The notes beneath the pieces were generated by a model. That model was given only the letters and a program-made list of their open reading frames with translations. It ran no database searches and was not told the DNA's origin. The position numbers were made by a program, and so were the translations under genes. Of a stretch of DNA of 64,000 nt, positions 1 through 10,411 are shown piece after piece (positions within the stretch are counted from its first letter, which is position 1; every line of letters starts with the position of its first letter). The stretch is taken from contig JALIZF010001790.1 in assembly GCA_029948255.1 (NCBI GenBank), positions 356,001 through 420,000 on the forward strand. Reading direction: 5' to 3'. The stretch is from Telmatactis stephensoni (Eukaryota; Cnidaria; Anthozoa; Actiniaria; Isophelliidae).

Positions 1-360
1 CAGATGAAGACAGATGAAGACCGATGAAGGTGGATGAAGGCAGATGAAGGTGGATGAAGGTAGATGAGGGCAGATGAGGGCAGATGAAGGCAGATGTAGG
101 GAGATGAAGGCGGATGAAGGTAGATGAAGGTGGATGAAGGTAGATGAAGGTGGATGAAGGCAGTTGAGGGTAGATGAAGGCAGATGAAGGCAGATGAAGG
201 CAGATGAAGGCAGATGTAGGGAGATGAAGGGGGATGAAGGTAGATGAAGGCAGATGAAGGTGGATGAAGGTAGATGAGGGCAGATGTAGGTAGATGAAGG
301 CAGATGTAGGTAGATGAAGGCAGATGTAGGTAGATGAAGGCAGATGAAGTGAAATGAAGG
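1..360. repeat. 10-bp minisatellite (YRGATGAAGG)n
   Basis: About 36 tandem copies of a 10-bp unit, mostly CAGATGAAGG, TAGATGAAGG and TGGATGAAGG, with variants such as CAGATGTAGG. The array probably continues to the left of the window. It stops less than 100 bp upstream of the FN3KRP start codon, so it lies in or next to that gene's promoter or 5' UTR. The unit length is not a multiple of three and no ORF crosses it. Confidence 0.95.
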
Positions 361-448
361 TTATAATAAAAACACTTAGTTAAGTATAATTGGGACTTGT
401 AATGTGTATAACATGAGGTCTTTACCGTGCAAAGAGTCAGGCTCCAAC

Positions 449-3400
449 ATGGCGAGAGTGATATCCAACGAAATTTTGGAGAATTTCTTGAAGAAAGAAC
501 TCCAAACTAACCTCCTTGAATACACTGGACATTTTGGCGGAGGATGCATCAACGAAGGACAGAGCTTCAAGACAGATTCTGGGACGGTATTTGTAAAAAC
601 GAACAAGAAAGATGGGGTAGGTTTTGAGCGCGTCTGATATATTTTGAGCACGATTGATAATCGTGTAAGCTTATTTATTCCACAGTCGAGGTGTATGTTT
701 GAAGGAGAATACAGTTCTCTGGATGCACTCATGAAAACTGGAACTGTTCGTGTCCCCAGGCCCATCAAGGTAGGAAATACGGGACTATTTTAATCCAATT
801 TTAGTCTTGGATGTTATTCAAGTTGTACATCTGTCATAAATTTAGGACACGTGTCTTGCATTTGTGGGCATAGTATGATAATCACACATCTAAATTTTAT
901 ATCCCTACCTTTAAATTGAACTGAACTGTTGTTTATTTAACCTTCTAGATAATGATAATGATTGGAAAATGATAATGAAAAGAGCAATATCCTTTTCACT
1001 CTGAGGCTCCAGGGCCTTCAGGGCCATTCCATTTTATATCCACCCCCCCCCCCCCCCCCCCGTAGAAGATTTTTTCTGGGGGGTTCTAAAAAGTCGTTTC
1101 TAGGGGGGTTGTTGCGTCGGTGCCTTTGATCTTTTCGTATTTTTTCGTAATTTTGGATATTTTTCTGAGGGGGGCAGACAAAAGTGTAAACATTTCCGAG
1201 GGGGTAGTTGCATCGGCACTTTGATCTTTTTTTTCTGAGGGGGTAAAAAACGAATTTCTGGGGGCTATTGTTGAATTATATCTTCTATAGGGGGGTGTGG
1301 ATATAAAATGGAATGGCCCTCAGGGCATGTTTCTTGAAAGACTGGCATGATAACTTTATGTCACACCCGTTAACTTGCACAATACAGTTTATGGGTGTTT
1401 CTTAAAGCAGGGCTGTAGCAAGCTTTGAAAAACTGGGGGAGGGGGTGCACAAAGTCACTATGCATCATATGATGCATAATTAATTAATATTTTTTTACTT
1501 AATTTATCATTAATTTTTCTTGCTTTGTTTATTTTTTTAATATCCTCAGAAAAATTGGAGGGGGGGGCATGTGTCACCCACCCCCACCCCCAGCCCCTTT
1601 GCACACTGCGGCCCTGTGAAGTGCATGTTACACTGTATTTTCAATTTCTATGATTTTACAGGCAATTTTACAGGTGCTCAAATAAACAGGCCTGTATATA
1701 GTTTATATTGGGTTTTTCAAGGAATGGGTCCCAGGTGAACCAAGGTGCATTTACATTTGCAATTTCATCCCTGGCGGACTTCATGAGTCATGACGAGTTT
1801 CACATGAGCTTGTAAAGATACACGTGGAGATGGGAAAAGGAATGTATTTACATAAATTTGCATGCCTTGTCTACATGGGATGATAAGCAGGCCTTTTTGG
1901 ACTTTATTTCACAAGCTCCATACTTTCTTGTCAAACATTTTCTACTGGAAATTCAAAAGTCTGATGGATCTGAATACGAACCAGATACTCAAAAAATGAC
2001 CGATATTTGAGGGTGAAAAACTAACCAAAGCTCATTGAGAAGTTAATATTCTCAGTCAAGCAGAGAGAAAACAGCTTTGCTCAGATGGGTTGGGAAAAAA
2101 AACAAACGCACAAAAATGTTTGACAGAGGATTTTTCCAATAAAATTTTTTTTCTGAGTTGTTGGCATCATGATCTCTTTATTTAAGTGTAATTTTTTGCT
2201 AAAATGTGCAATAGTTATAGGATAATATGGTTATTTGATGTTTTTTATGGAATACTAGTGAAAATTTCACTCGAAATTTGTTATTTTGTATACACCTCGC
2301 CTTAATAACATAAATAATTTATCGTGAAATATTAAGCAATTATTGGACGAGGTCGAGTAGGATATAGGGAATTATTAAGGCCGAGGTTTGTGTTATCTGC
2401 CAAAGCCGAAGGCTGAGGCAGATAACACAAACCTCGGCCTTAATAATTCCCCATATCCTATGAGAAACGAATTCAACAATTGTTTTATTATTTTTTAAAA
2501 TAATTTTTACTCAGCTGTGCTTTGTTGACAAGAATACATGCAAATCTTGAAGTCATAAATTAGCGTGACGTCATACCGCAAGCTAATATTCCATATTCGA
2601 GAAAATTGCGTCATAACTTTGAATAATGGTTTTCAACATTTTCATAACTCCAAATTTGGGCAGCTAGCCAGCGACTATGGTAATTTATCCGGTGGCTCTT
2701 AGCCAATCAAAACTCTTGAATTATTTTTAAAATATAATAATCACCCGTACTCCATAGAAAACCATCAAATAACCACTAATTATGCTGTCATACCACTGCT
2801 CAGCTCTGGCACATACAGTATAAACTTATGGAGGTTGTATCAAACCCCCATTCAAAAAAAGAAAAAGTATCTTTGGTTTAGATGTTGCTCTTTTGCCAAA
2901 CTTATTCATCAGTTAGGTATATGGCACATTAAGAAAGCAGTATATATGGAATGAACCTAAGAGTTGTATAACTGACAATCGTCTTGGCAGTCTTTTTGAT
3001 AATTATCTTGTTGTTTTGAAGGTATTAGATCACCCTGAAGGAAGTGGAGCAATGTTGGTGATGGAACACATGGACCTTAAGGGTTTGAAAAATCATCAGT
3101 GTCAGGCTCTGCTTGGACAACAGGTTGCTAGGTAAAGTGAACAAGAAATCCTTCTCGAATGTTTATTTTAGGTCATATGATTTCAGCCTCCTAAATCAAC
3201 AATAGACCAGTTTCGTGTTCCTCTTTGCTCAGGCTAAGCCTCGAATCCAAGTAAAATATTCATGAATTTTAGCAAAAACCCTGTGGAATTTTAAAGTATT
3301 CTCTTTGTTTGTTCATTGTATTCCATCGGATTGTTCTAAAATTCTATGGAATAAATTTTACGTAATCGAGGCTTAGCCTGAGCAAAGAGGAACTCGAAAA

Positions 3401-6400
3401 TGGAGTATTATTAGTCTATTTGGAAATTAAAGTAATGAAGAAATATGGCAGTCATTGTGTGTTGGTTCATTCTTTGTGTGTTGTTGCTTTCTTGTTTTTT
3501 CTTTGCTTTTTTCCCCCGCTGCCACTAGATTTGTAATAAGCCAAGAACTACTCTCTCAGACTCTTTGATGGAACTGAACTTTATTTTTCATTTTCGTAAC
3601 AATTATAGTCAATCATTGTGTAATAGTACAGGAAGTTCGTCACATATAGTGTCTTATTACAGGATACATGTTGGTTCTTTATCTAATTATCTAATTTGCG
3701 CTTAACCCCCCCTTGCTACACCCACTTGGGTCTTGATTTTTTTCTCTGTCTCTGATAGGAATGCACCTCTAGGCACTTCAACTTCCTCATTTCTGATTTA
3801 CTGAGTACAAAGTGGCTTTCTACTATAATTCAACTAAGAAAATAGGGATCACAGTAATCCTAGTAATCAAATTTGAACCAGGGGCCCCTTTCTCAAAAGA
3901 CTCGATAACTTTATGGACCCGTTAACTTATTTGATTTGTTTAGGTTAACGGATCCGTAAAGTTATCGGGTATTTTGAGAAACAGGCCCCAGGCTTTAATA
4001 GAGTATGTTTGGATATTATAGGCTTCATTTGCATAACTTGGAGAAGCTAAGTAGAGGAGATAGTGATGCTATTACAAAGTTTGGATTTGCAAGCACTACA
4101 TGTTGTGGATATCTGTCAATGTCTAATGAATGGTTTGATAACTGGGTGGTATGGATGTTTTAATAAAAGTTTTACAAGTAGATATTAAATGAAAATAAAC
4201 AAAATGATAAATAAATATATTATCAGCAGATCCACAAAGTGGTTCTTCTTCTTCTGTTGGCACTCAAATAAATAAATATATAGATAGATTAACAAATGAA
4301 TGAATGAATGAATATTTTACATACAATACATTGATTTTTGCTGATGGAGGAAAAACCAGTTGAAAGAACCTGGAGAAAAACCCTTGTGACATGGTAGAGA
4401 ACAATACATCACACAAAATTTAAAATTAAACGAGACTTACCTTAAGTTGAAGTTTGATTGTAATTCTACCGATTCATTGTCAGGAATGAAGGAATTACGT
4501 GAGATTGCACAAGCATGTTTGGGTCTACTTTGCAAATACAATGGTTGAATTCTTTGTTAGATAAAAAATGTCAACCCAGATCAAACTTTTTCACACATTA
4601 ATCAAACATACTTGCACAATCTCACATGATTCTGTAGTGATGTAGACTATGACGAGGTAAAATCAGTTCATGTGTGATCCATCTCCTGAGCTGGGACTCG
4701 AACCTGGACCACAATGGTAAATGCATGATCATCACTTGGGCAACCTGCCACCCATCTTAAACAAAACTTGTGAAAAGTATCGTTGTGAAAAAAAAAATGT
4801 TTTGGCTTTAAATTATACACATTAATAAAAATGTTTTCCATCCACATTAAAATTATTCTTATCAAGACAAATTCAATTGAATTATAGGAGTGGAAATAAA
4901 CTGTGGTACAATAACTACAATTTATTAATGTCTTAATTTTTCATCTTCTAGACATTTTACACTAACACAAGGTTAGAAGCACAAATTGACAGACTTCTTA
5001 AAGAGGTAATATTTAAAAGGCTTTTCATGCTATCCTGTGAAATGATGTTTAACTCTGACAGAAAGATGCTCAATGTAAATTTTGTTAACTGGCAAATTTT
5101 TGGAGTTACACAGCAGAAATAGAAGGAGTGTTGCGACATGAATTACAGACTAACTCTTTCATCTTCTTGAAACTGATTGACTATATTTCATTCTAGAACC
5201 ATGACCAAGAACTTCACGATTTGTGGGTCAAACTCAAAGCAAAAGTTCCTGAATATTTTGATGGTTTAGATGTCAAACCATCTTTGCTTCATGGTGACCT
5301 ATGGGGTGGTAACGTTGGAGAAATTGACTCTGGACCAGGTAAGTTGACACTTTATCATTTCTGAGTTACACTCATGGCTGTATACATGAAAGTGAGTTGT
5401 CCATTGTAGCTGGTATAAGTCTTTTATCTTTCCCTGGGGACACCAAGACCACAAAGTTACCCTGGCTATATATCAGGAACAACTTGGCTTCATGACTATA
5501 AACAGCCCCTTAAAATAACAATGATTACAAGTTGTGGCACAGTACTAGCACCAAAAAATTATTAAGGAAGAAAGGAAGGAAGGAATGGGGGGATGAAAAA
5601 ACATATGAAAGAATGAATGAACTTAATGAATGTGCTGTGTTTGGTTAAGCAAAATTCTTGAGTGTTGGATGATCATTCATCTGTTTGTTTGTTCATCCAT
5701 TCATTATTCATTTATCCATCCATTCCTCCATCCCTTCCTACTTCATTTATTTTGTCAAAACCAGCTAGATCTTTTCTTGTTGAGGTTATTTTGTCTCAAA
5801 GTGTTCACTGTTCAAGAGCCACTAATGTTTTCATCTGCAGAATAAAGTTTACCATAAACTATTGCATTCACCATAACTATTAAATTATTAATGTTATCAG
5901 TATCATCAACAACATAATCAGTACTATCATAACACCCATATTTGTCCCCACATTTGCTCCAAACAAAACATTTGGAAATAATTAGTTTAATTTGTAACTA
6001 ATTTAAACACTTGTTTTTCAGTGATATTTGATCCAGCCTCTTTTTATGGTCACCATGAATTTGAGTTGGCTATGACTGGTATATTTGGAGGTTTTAGTGC
6101 AGGTTTTTATGATGCTTATCATCAACTGATTCCTAAAGTTCCTGGTTTTCAACAACGCAACAAACTCTATCAATTATTTCACTATTTGAACCATTGGTGA
6201 GTACTCATGAAATGAATCGATGTTCTTAGAACAGGCTTTGTATCAGTGTGGAACATAGAGCAGATTTCATATGAGTGTGAAATAGACTGCACTTTGGCGT
6301 GACCATGTCAGTGCCGTGTTGTCCATAGAAGCATTCAAAATTCCTACTGTAATCATGCTGTGACCATGTGGTGTCATTGTCACAGTCATACGAAATCTAC

Positions 6401-7964
6401 TATACTCAATGTGCTGTGACCATGTCAGTGCTGTTTCATATATATAACTCTCGAAGTTCCTGCTGTAACTGTAACTGCTGTAACTGTGCTGTGCCGTTGC
6501 AGTGCTGTTTTCACAGTTATAGAAAATCTACTCTAATGCTATATTGGATCAGTTTTTCATTTAACTGTGAAAAGTACCTGTGCCATGCTATAGGCCAACC
6601 TCTTGAAAAAGACAAGCTGCCCACAAAGCAACCCCAAACATTTTTCATGTAATCAGATGATGATTATAATAATGATGATGATGATGATGATGAGTATGTT
6701 GCTCATATTGTAATCTTTGAGAAGTTTTAGCAATTGCGGCCTAGTACTGCTGTAAATACTTACAAAAAGCGATGAGTCTGAGCTTTCGTAGCCTGTGTAC
6801 AGCCGTTTCCCACCCCTCCCCCCTACGGGGAAAAACGGGGAGGGAACGTCTGTGAAACGGCATTCTTAATCGTGTTACGTGGTCACGTGAGGTTCTCAAG
6901 ATTTTGAGGACAAATCTGATTGGTTGTTATCGTTTTGCCGATCGAATTTCAACGAACCCCCATTTCAACGAACTAAAGCAAACACCGTTTTACTGCTTAA
7001 TTCTCTATTTACATCGAAAATATATCAAGGAAAACATTCCTGGACATGGCAATTTCACTCCTGGGTGTCAAAGGCTTCTATTTTGTTCTTAATTACATCT
7101 ATCAAAAGCCAAAGTCTGTGTGAAACCCGACGGCTTTGTAGGCATGTCATTCGAATCGGACCAAAATCTAGAGCAAAAATAGTCATCAAAATATTCAGTA
7201 AGTACACAGCAGTAAAAGTGCATGAAAACATGATTTGACTGCTTTGATTATATGACATTTTTAGGACTTTTTTAGCGAGGTTCAGGGTCGATTGGACTCG
7301 ACAACTGAGTCTGCCGACTTTGTCTTGCACTGAACAAAACAATAAACTATTTCTCTTACATTTCTCTCTGCTCTGGTCACTAACTCAGTGTTTATAAAGA
7401 TTTAAAAGACTCAAATAAAGGGTTGTAAACCCGCTATTATTCATTATTTCTTCGAAAATCTTCATTTTCTCTGTATGTAAATAACTAATTACATATGCAA
7501 ATTTATGACCTGGAACACGATTAAGAACGCCGTTTCACAGACGTTCCCTCCCCGTTTTTCCCCGTAGGGGGGGAGGGGTGGGAAACGGCTGTACACAGGC
7601 TAGAGCTTTCGCTGTCTACAGCATCATCAGAGACTAATAGAGTTCAGAAGTGTGACCATTTACATAGTAAACACTAAAAAGTTTTACACAGTAAAGTTTT
7701 ACACAGTAAAACTATGTAAATGGTCACACTTCTGAACTCTATTAGTCTCTGATGATGCTGTAGACAGCGAAAGCTCAGACTCATCGCTTTTTGTAAGTAT
7801 TTACAGCAGTACTGGGCCGCAATTGCTAAAACTTTTCATCAAACCATGCTGCTGAAGGATAATTTCCACAGATTAATTGTAATCTTTGTTATACTAGGAA
7901 TCACTTTGGTAGCAGCTACAGGCCTTCAACAATAAGTATCATGAAGTCCCTTACTGCTTTTTAA
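449..7964 (+). CDS. FN3KRP: Ketosamine-3-kinase (fructosamine-3-kinase family), 9 exons
   Basis: Exons: 449-616, 686-769, 3022-3131, 4022-4148, 4952-5005, 5197-5338, 6022-6196, 7898-7964; the 3022 and 4022 exons share a split codon, as do the last three. This gives eight coding exons in the model and about 308 aa, against about 309 in human FN3KRP. The family phosphorylates C3 of sugars bound to protein lysines, which makes the adducts fall off (cytosolic protein deglycation). Visible hallmarks are GGGCINEG and VFVKTN near the N-terminus (nucleotide loop and lysine), MFEGE, VMEHMD, TCCGYL, the catalytic loop [10 protein letters not shown], the metal-binding FDPASFYG, and the C-terminal [15 protein letters not shown]. 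All introns have GT/AG ends and consistent phases. ATG 449 is preferred because family members start just before the xxLLxxEL helix; an in-frame ATG at 413 would add 12 residues. The wording VMEHMD and NHFGS is closer to FN3KRP than to FN3K. Introns 2 and 8 hold several inverted-repeat elements listed separately. Confidence 0.93.
1021..1319. mobile_element. MITE, 299 bp, C/G-run rich
   Basis: Terminal inverted repeats begin GGGCCATTCCATTTTATATC and end with its complement, so about 22 bp match perfectly before runs of C and G. The trinucleotide TCA flanks both ends and may be the target duplication. The interior carries repeated GGGGGTA/TTTTCTG-type runs. It lies in FN3KRP intron 2 and has no coding capacity. 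Confidence 0.75.
2229..2776. mobile_element. Inverted-repeat element with internal palindrome
   Basis: The outer ends are inverted: GGTTATTTGATG at the left and CATCAAATAACC at the right, each followed inward by a TATGGA(A/G)TAC-type motif. Inside, 2358-2460 is a second, much tighter palindrome of about 44-bp arms (left arm reads TAGGATATAGGGAATTATTA) with a 15-bp loop. No ORF. It sits in FN3KRP intron 2 and may be a foldback element inside, or as part of, a larger MITE. Confidence 0.7.
3201..3419. mobile_element. Foldback MITE, about 220 bp
   Basis: Arms of about 40 bp are inverted: the left contains GTTCCTCTTTGCTCAGGCTA and the right contains its exact complement at about 3369-3392. Outer ends AATAGAC and GTCTATT also pair. 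It lies in FN3KRP intron 3. Confidence 0.75.
3881..3989. mobile_element. Short foldback element, 109 bp
   Basis: Near-perfect hairpin: the left arm runs GGGGCCCCTTTCTCAAAAGA and on to CCGTTAAC, the right arm is GTTAACGG and on to GGCCCC. A related, more decayed sequence lies near 1320-1420. FN3KRP intron 3, about 30 bp before exon 4. Confidence 0.65.
4670..4765 (-). mobile_element. tRNA-derived SINE head, minus strand
   Basis: On the minus strand, 4704-4693 reads GGTTCGAGTCCC, which matches the RNA polymerase III B box, with an A-box-like GGTGGCAGGTTGCCCAAGTG about 45 bp upstream. The same sequence family recurs on the + strand at 25080-25180. It does not fold as an intact tRNA gene by eye, so it is called a SINE head. 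Confidence 0.65.
5685..5760. repeat. ATTC/ATCC tetranucleotide-rich stretch
   Basis: A short run of interspersed CATT and CATC units in FN3KRP intron 7. A purine-rich GAAGGAAGGAAGG run lies just upstream at 5568-5590. No gene. Confidence 0.7.
6256..6536. mobile_element. MITE of the TAGAGCAGATTT family (tandem double copy)
   Basis: The left end is TAGAGCAGATTTCATATGAG and the right end is the complement-like form ending ATCTACTCTA. A second right end occurs at about 6381-6404, so two copies appear joined. Further copies are at about 14690-14805, 21983-22118, 24193-24303, 28193-28318 and 57136-57253. TA flanks suggest a TA target. FN3KRP intron 8. Confidence 0.75.
6722..7835. mobile_element. 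Foldback element interrupted by a second transposon
   Basis: After removing the insert at 6789-7602 and one 9-bp duplicate, this is a 291-bp near-complete hairpin. The left arm starts AAGTTTTAGCAATTGCGGCC and the right arm ends with its complement GGCCGCAATTGCTAAAACTT. The two arms match through about 140 bp up to a short loop near 7686-7695. FN3KRP intron 8; no ORF. Confidence 0.85.
6789..7602. mobile_element. Nested 814-bp Mutator-like MITE with 9-bp target duplication
   Basis: Terminal inverted repeats of about 75 bp start TAGCCTGTGTACAGCCGTTT and end with its complement. The 9-bp sequence GAGCTTTCG occurs directly before (6780-6788) and directly after (7603-7611) the element. Nine-base duplications are typical of the Mutator/MULE superfamily. 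Small ORFs inside (6904-7342) do not resemble a transposase, so it is non-autonomous. Confidence 0.85.
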
Positions 7965-8218
7965 CTATCAGCTGTCATTGTTAAGAACAACAAGCACGAT
8001 TAGATGAGCTACTTATAGGGTTTTTTGTTTTCAGTTAAAGTAATAGAGAGATGACTAAAAATCTTTATGGCAAAGTAAATGTCACTAATTCCTTCTTAGA
8101 TGTTCAATTAATTGCAATAGCTTCATAAAGTTATTCATAGGTGTAGTATTAAAAAGAATATTTTTATTGAGAGTTTGATTGTGTAACTTACACTCCTTAC
8201 CCTTTTTTTGAAGAAATG

Positions 8219-8660
8219 TAATAATAATGATAATAATAATGAACATTTATATAGTGCCTATCCAGAATCTGCTCTAGGCGCTTTAGACTGTGAGCATAGG
8301 ATGGCGCCTTGAGCTGCCACTACACAGTCTGTACCATGAAAATTAATTTTAAAATACACTACAAATTACTGTACAACAAACTACTGTTTAAAATTACACA
8401 CAATTTTAAAATGAACACAATAAAATAAAAATAAAAGTTCACTGATCAGTGCATGATGGCCATTGGCTTAGTTGAGCTCATCCACCCTTTGACAGGTCTT
8501 GTTTTTATTCCTGCTGGGTGTCATGCCAACCTCCTCACCAGAAAGAACCTGGTGGGGGAGCCAGTTTAGATGCTGATGACCCGTGCATGGGGCAGGTAGT
8601 ACTGGGTTACATGTTACCAGTAGCAGGCTCCATCCTGACCTGACCTTAACCAGTTTTAAC
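8219..8660 (-). mobile_element. Retroposon 3' end (SINE/LINE tail), minus strand
   Basis: Read on the minus strand, this carries the motif pair GGATGAGCTCAACT...GGCCATCATGCAC, then GGCGCC, AGCGC and finally GCACTATATAAATGTTC followed by a (TTA)n tail at 8219-8240. A related + strand copy ends at 29040. A 3' end reading GCGCTATATAAAT with an ATT-type tail is widespread in marine invertebrate retroposons. The upstream ORF on the minus strand (8468-8671) could be decayed LINE coding sequence. Confidence 0.65.
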
Positions 8661-8887
8661 ATACATTTCATATATTATGAGGCAGCAAGCAATGTATGCA
8701 GACTCACTACCACTTTCCATAGTTGTCAAAAACAGTACATCAATGAGTCTATGTATGTCACTGTTTATGGGCAGTATATAACTGAGTCTGTGTGTGTTGC
8801 TTGTACTTGTGCTTATGTCACTAGTGAAAAGACACTGCTAATGAGTAGTATATTACTTAGTCTGCAAATGTTCCTCATCAACAGCTT

Positions 8888-9178
8888 ATATAGTCAATTG
8901 AAGAAACGTTGTCGGGTCTAAAAACATAGAAGCTGAGACCGAAATGGTGCATGGGATGTCAATAATTATATTCTGAATTACTTATTTACGCTGCAACCGA
9001 TAAAAAATCGAAGCCAAACGGCCCGCCAACGCAGGTCCTGGACACGCTTTTGGCATTTTGCACCGAAGGCAAAGCGTAAATGAATGAATCAGAATATTGA
9101 CATCCCAAGCACCATTTCGGTCTCAGCTTCTATGTTCTATGTTTTTAGACCCGACAACGTTTCTTCAATTGACTATAT
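8888..9178. mobile_element. Foldback MITE, 291 bp
   Basis: About 80-bp inverted arms, left ATATAGTCAATTGAAGAAAC and right the exact complement ending GACTATAT. Flanking duplications are not clear. The central part is non-repetitive and non-coding. Confidence 0.8.
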
Positions 9179-9886
9179 CACTAGCAAATTAAACAGCAAG
9201 TACTGCCAATGAGCAGTACAAGGATTGGTGAATGCCCCCATAAAAGTCAGTCTTGCTAATTCAAGTGAGCTTTTCATGGGTCCCGAAGTCTTTATTTAGA
9301 AAGACAGATCTCTGAGTCTCAAATTTGGCCTGTGTTGCCAGCTCCAAAGGGGGGAGGGTGGTAGGGGGAGTGAAAAGAAGGGAGAACCTCTTCCTTTCCC
9401 TTCCCGTGCCTCTTCTTTCCCCATTTTGAATTCTAAAACTCTCGCCTTGGGCGTACAAGGGGTTTTACGTGACACGTAATCGAATTTTTCATTTTTTTGT
9501 GATTCAGTAATGGAAGAAATAATTTCTTGTGATCCGTGCAAAACATTATTGACGTGACCCGCGAAAAGCCAAAATAATTGTTAGAGATTTACGATTTCGT
9601 TGTCCTGTTCCACGTGAATAAACTTTTTCTCCAGGAATAAAAGACGAAAATTATTTTGTCTACTTCAATCTCAAAGCGTAACAAAAACTGTGTAATGAGA
9701 AATGTCACTTTTTACTAATAAACTTCATATTTTCAAAACTTTCCCATCAATCATGATGAAATTTTTAGATGATGATTATTACCAGATATAGCGGTTTATT
9801 AGTTACCATTGGCGTATTTGTGACGTCATATCAAATTGTTACATTTCTGAAAAAAAAACAAGTTAGGGGCTGTTTATATCCCGAGA

Positions 9887-10285
9887 GGGGGGGGACTCCG
9901 ATCGGAAATGGATGGGGATGCTCGTCGTACCTTTTAGCGATCTGGTACCTTTTAGGGTGTCCCAGACTTTAGTGGACTACTAGAGACCTAGCTGGTACCT
10001 TTTAGGGTGACTTTTTCCTCCATCAACGATTAAATACTGGAAACAAAGATCGGATTGCACGACTATTAAATTGTTCGTATATAAATAGACACAATTGATC
10101 GCTTGATTGACTAAAATATGCAAAATGTCAAATTTAGTGTTTCTGAGTTGGTACCTTTTAGGGGTAAAAACATGTATTGCCACGCCCACCCGGATATGAC
10201 TTTGGTACCTTTTAGGGGTCATTTTTAAAATTTCCGACGAGCATCCCCGTCCTCTTATATATAGGAGTTCCCCCCCCCCCCCCCC
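9887..10285. mobile_element. Element with GATGCTCGTCG ends and GGTACCTTTTAGGG units
   Basis: The left end has GGGGATGCTCGTCG and the right end CGACGAGCATCCCC, each next to an ACTCC/GGAGT and poly-G or poly-C run. Inside, the unit GGTACCTTTTAGGG(T/G) occurs about five times. Related but diverged ends occur at about 47560-47600 and 47935-47985 in the loop of the large foldback element. Confidence 0.65.
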
Positions 10286-10292
10286 GGGGTTT

Positions 10293-10411
10293 ATATGAGG
10301 TAGGGTGACCCTAGCGGTAGGGCTATGTTCTTTTGTTTTATGAAACGAAACAGAGTTAATTAACGAAAACAAAAGACTTAGCCCTTCCACTAGGGTCACC
10401 CTACTTCATGT
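10293..10411. mobile_element. Foldback MITE, about 119 bp
   Basis: Hairpin with left arm ATGAGGTAGGGTGACCCTAG and a right arm ending CTAGGGTCACCCTACTTCAT. It directly abuts the poly-C run at 10270-10286. Confidence 0.7.

Noticed and set aside
1..360. CRISPR-like array
   Set aside because: Ten-base units without spacers; a minisatellite in an animal genome.
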